From positions 1-14,670 of the forward strand of contig CAZNFR010000086.1 in assembly GCA_964572225.1 (NCBI GenBank): DNA of 14,670 bases, written 5' to 3'. The notes under the pieces are model-generated. The model worked only from the letters and a program-made list of their open reading frames with translations, was not told the DNA's origin and made no database searches. Source of the DNA: CAZNFR01 sp964572225. Lineage in GTDB: Bacteria > Bacteroidota > Bacteroidia > Bacteroidales > GCA-2748055. Positions 13,425-14,670 of the stretch are shown piece after piece (within the stretch, counting starts at the first letter, position 1; each line of letters starts with the position of its first letter). The position numbers and the translations under genes were made by a program.

Positions 13425-14548
13425 TACTTAAATATCTCTATATAATCCTCAAACCCATATACCCTGCTTCTTTGTCCGCCGGTCTTTTCCTGCAATATTT
13501 GGAGTTTCTCCAGGTCTGAAATCAATTTGTAGGAGGATGGCATTGAAATCGAAGCAATCTCACTTACTTTGTGGGCTGTGATCAACGGTTTTTTGTACAG
13601 ATAGTCAATTACTTTTTTTGCTTTTAATGCCCGACTCCCCAATTTTTGCAAGTCAGCATCAATTTTCTTTTGAAGTTGAAGTATTTTATCAAAAGTGCTA
13701 ATTCCATTTTTAGCGGTTTCGATCACTCCAACAAGAAAGAATTTATACCATTGCCCTAAATCATTTTTTTCTCTCACAATGGTAAGATTATCATAGTACA
13801 ATTGCCTGTGCTTTTCAAAAAAATCAGATAAATATAATATGGGACTTTGAAGGATTCCTTTGCTGACCAGGTAAAGTGGAATTAGTAATCGACCTACCCT
13901 GCCATTTCCATCCAGAAAAGGATGAATGGTCTCAAACTGATAATGAACCAATCCTATTTTAAGTAGTTCCGGGATATGCAATTCTTCGTTATGAATGAAT
14001 TTCTCGATATCACTCATCAGGTCGGGTACAGAACTATGAACCGGAGGGATAAACACAGCATCCTTTATTGTTGCACCGCCAATCCAGTTTTGACTAACCC
14101 GAAATTCACCCGGTCGTTTTTTTTCTCCCCGCACCCCCTGAAGTAATACACGGTGAGTTTCTCTTATTAGCCGGGATGAAAATGGCATTTTATCCAGGGA
14201 CTCCATAGCCCATTCCATGGCTTTTATATAGTTCTGAACTTCCTCCCAATCATTTCGTTTATCCAGAGGTAAATCCTCCTTTTCCAAAAGAGCTTCATCC
14301 ATGTTTGTCTGAGTACCTTCAATTTTGCTACTCTGTGTCGCTTCCTTTAGCACATGCATACGTATAAACAGCCTGATATCCGGAATGTATTTTGAAAACA
14401 TATCCAATCTCCCCATTTCTCTGTCTGCCTGACTTAACAATTGCAATATTTCCATGTTGTCGACCTGCAATTGCCGATTAATAAAACTCGGTTGAAAGCT
14501 CTTATAGTAACCCTGACTGATATACTGACCTGATTTAAACTTATTCAT
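13424..14548 (-). CDS. Fic-family protein (probable AMP-transferase) with C-terminal winged helix
   Basis: This 374-residue cytoplasmic protein starts at the ATG at 14548; a TTG two codons upstream is less likely. Numbering from that TTG, residues 75-80 (SSKIEG) form the inhibitory alpha-helix motif (S/T)xxxE(G/N) that marks class II, self-inhibited Fic enzymes. Residues 211-222 are the intact active-site motif HPFLDGNGRVGR, with catalytic His211. Residues 147-172 (RPGEFRVSQNWIGG followed by an I-PP-HSSV stretch) match the conserved flap and substrate region. The C-terminal ~65 residues are a winged helix (VSEIASISMPSSYKLISDLE). The family transfers AMP from ATP to hydroxyl side chains of target proteins; targets cannot be told here. 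It stands alone, with a good promoter, and is bordered by repeat blocks on both sides. Confidence 0.93.
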   Translation of the reverse strand: MNKFKSGQYISQGYYKSFQPSFINRQLQVDNMEILQLLSQADREMGRLDMFSKYIPDIRLFIRMHVLKEATQSSKIEGTQTNMDEALLEKEDLPLDKRNDWEEVQNYIKAMEWAMESLDKMPFSSRLIRETHRVLLQGVRGEKKRPGEFRVSQNWIGGATIKDAVFIPPVHSSVPDLMSDIEKFIHNEELHIPELLKIGLVHYQFETIHPFLDGNGRVGRLLIPLYLVSKGILQSPILYLSDFFEKHRQLYYDNLTIVREKNDLGQWYKFFLVGVIETAKNGISTFDKILQLQKKIDADLQKLGSRALKAKKVIDYLYKKPLITAHKVSEIASISMPSSYKLISDLEKLQILQEKTGGQRSRVYGFEDYIEIFK

Positions 14549-14563
14549 GATCAAAAATTTAAA

Positions 14564-14594
14564 TAAAGATAGTTATTATTTAAGTTTTTGTCAA
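14564..14594 (-). promoter_or_regulatory. Promoter of the Fic gene
   Basis: On the minus strand, TTGAC (TTG at 14594-14592) is followed after a 20-base spacer by TATCTTTA (14571-14564), close to the Bacteroidota TTG / TAnnTTTG consensus. The -7 box ends 15 bases upstream of the chosen ATG. Confidence 0.5.
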
Positions 14595-14622
14595 TTTTCT
14601 TAAATAAGCGATCTTTTTTATC

Positions 14623-14670
14623 GTTTAGAAGTTTAGAAGTTTAGGGGTTTAGGGGTTTAGGAGGGTTTAG
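14623..14670 (-). repeat. TAAAC-type tandem repeat, copy 3 (reversed, cut by window end)
   Basis: On the plus strand the block reads GTTTAGAA, GTTTAGAA, GTTTAGGG, GTTTAGGG, GTTTAGGA, GGGTTTAG, the reverse complement of the TTCTAAAC/CCCTAAAC units at 2201-2295. It continues past the window edge. It lies just upstream of the Fic promoter. Confidence 0.85.

Overview
The window looks like chromosomal DNA of a member of the Bacteroidota, probably a Bacteroidales- or Marinilabiliales-like free-living or environmental lineage. Three things support this. Several secreted proteins end in type IX secretion (T9SS) C-terminal sorting domains. Promoter-like boxes resemble the Bacteroidota -7 consensus TAnnTTTG. 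The DUF6597-type AraC regulator, PAS-LuxR regulator and tail-fibre-like secreted protein are typical of that phylum. No rRNA, tRNA, CRISPR array or transposase gene was seen.

Layout. Bases 1-224 are AT-rich and non-coding. An AraC-family regulator follows (225-1055, minus), then a compact toxin-antitoxin-like pair (1315-2105, minus): a 58-residue antitoxin candidate and a downstream ADP-ribosyltransferase-like protein. Next come two tandem, paralogous lipoprotein genes (2296-3609, minus). A decayed region (3613-4294) holds a collapsed copy of that lipoprotein pair. On the plus strand, 4295-5280 is a frameshifted gene for a secreted T9SS cargo protein.

The centre of the window (5331-12379, minus) is a block of four exported proteins. 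In transcription order these are a 1088-residue multidomain adhesin-like T9SS cargo, a 540-residue unknown exported protein, a 161-residue T9SS-tailed protein and a 500-residue tail-fibre-like protein with five 35-residue repeats. A PAS-LuxR regulator (12491-13243, minus) lies just upstream. A perfect 8-bp-arm palindrome overlaps the candidate promoter of the block, so the regulator may control it. A Fic-family AMP-transferase-like gene (13424-14548, minus) closes the window.

The most unusual feature is a set of dispersed intergenic low-complexity repeats. One type is GGGGATTT-based (1077-1152, 2141-2200, 4057-4121, 4164-4200, and reversed at 13351-13424) and several copies meet the canonical G-quadruplex pattern. 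The other is TAAAC-based (2201-2295, 4121-4157, and reversed at 14623-14670). Both types sit between genes, join each other through the same junction sequence, abut or supply stop codons, and bracket the small accessory cassettes. The repeat family and the ART module are the best candidates for undescribed biology here. Function is not proven for either.
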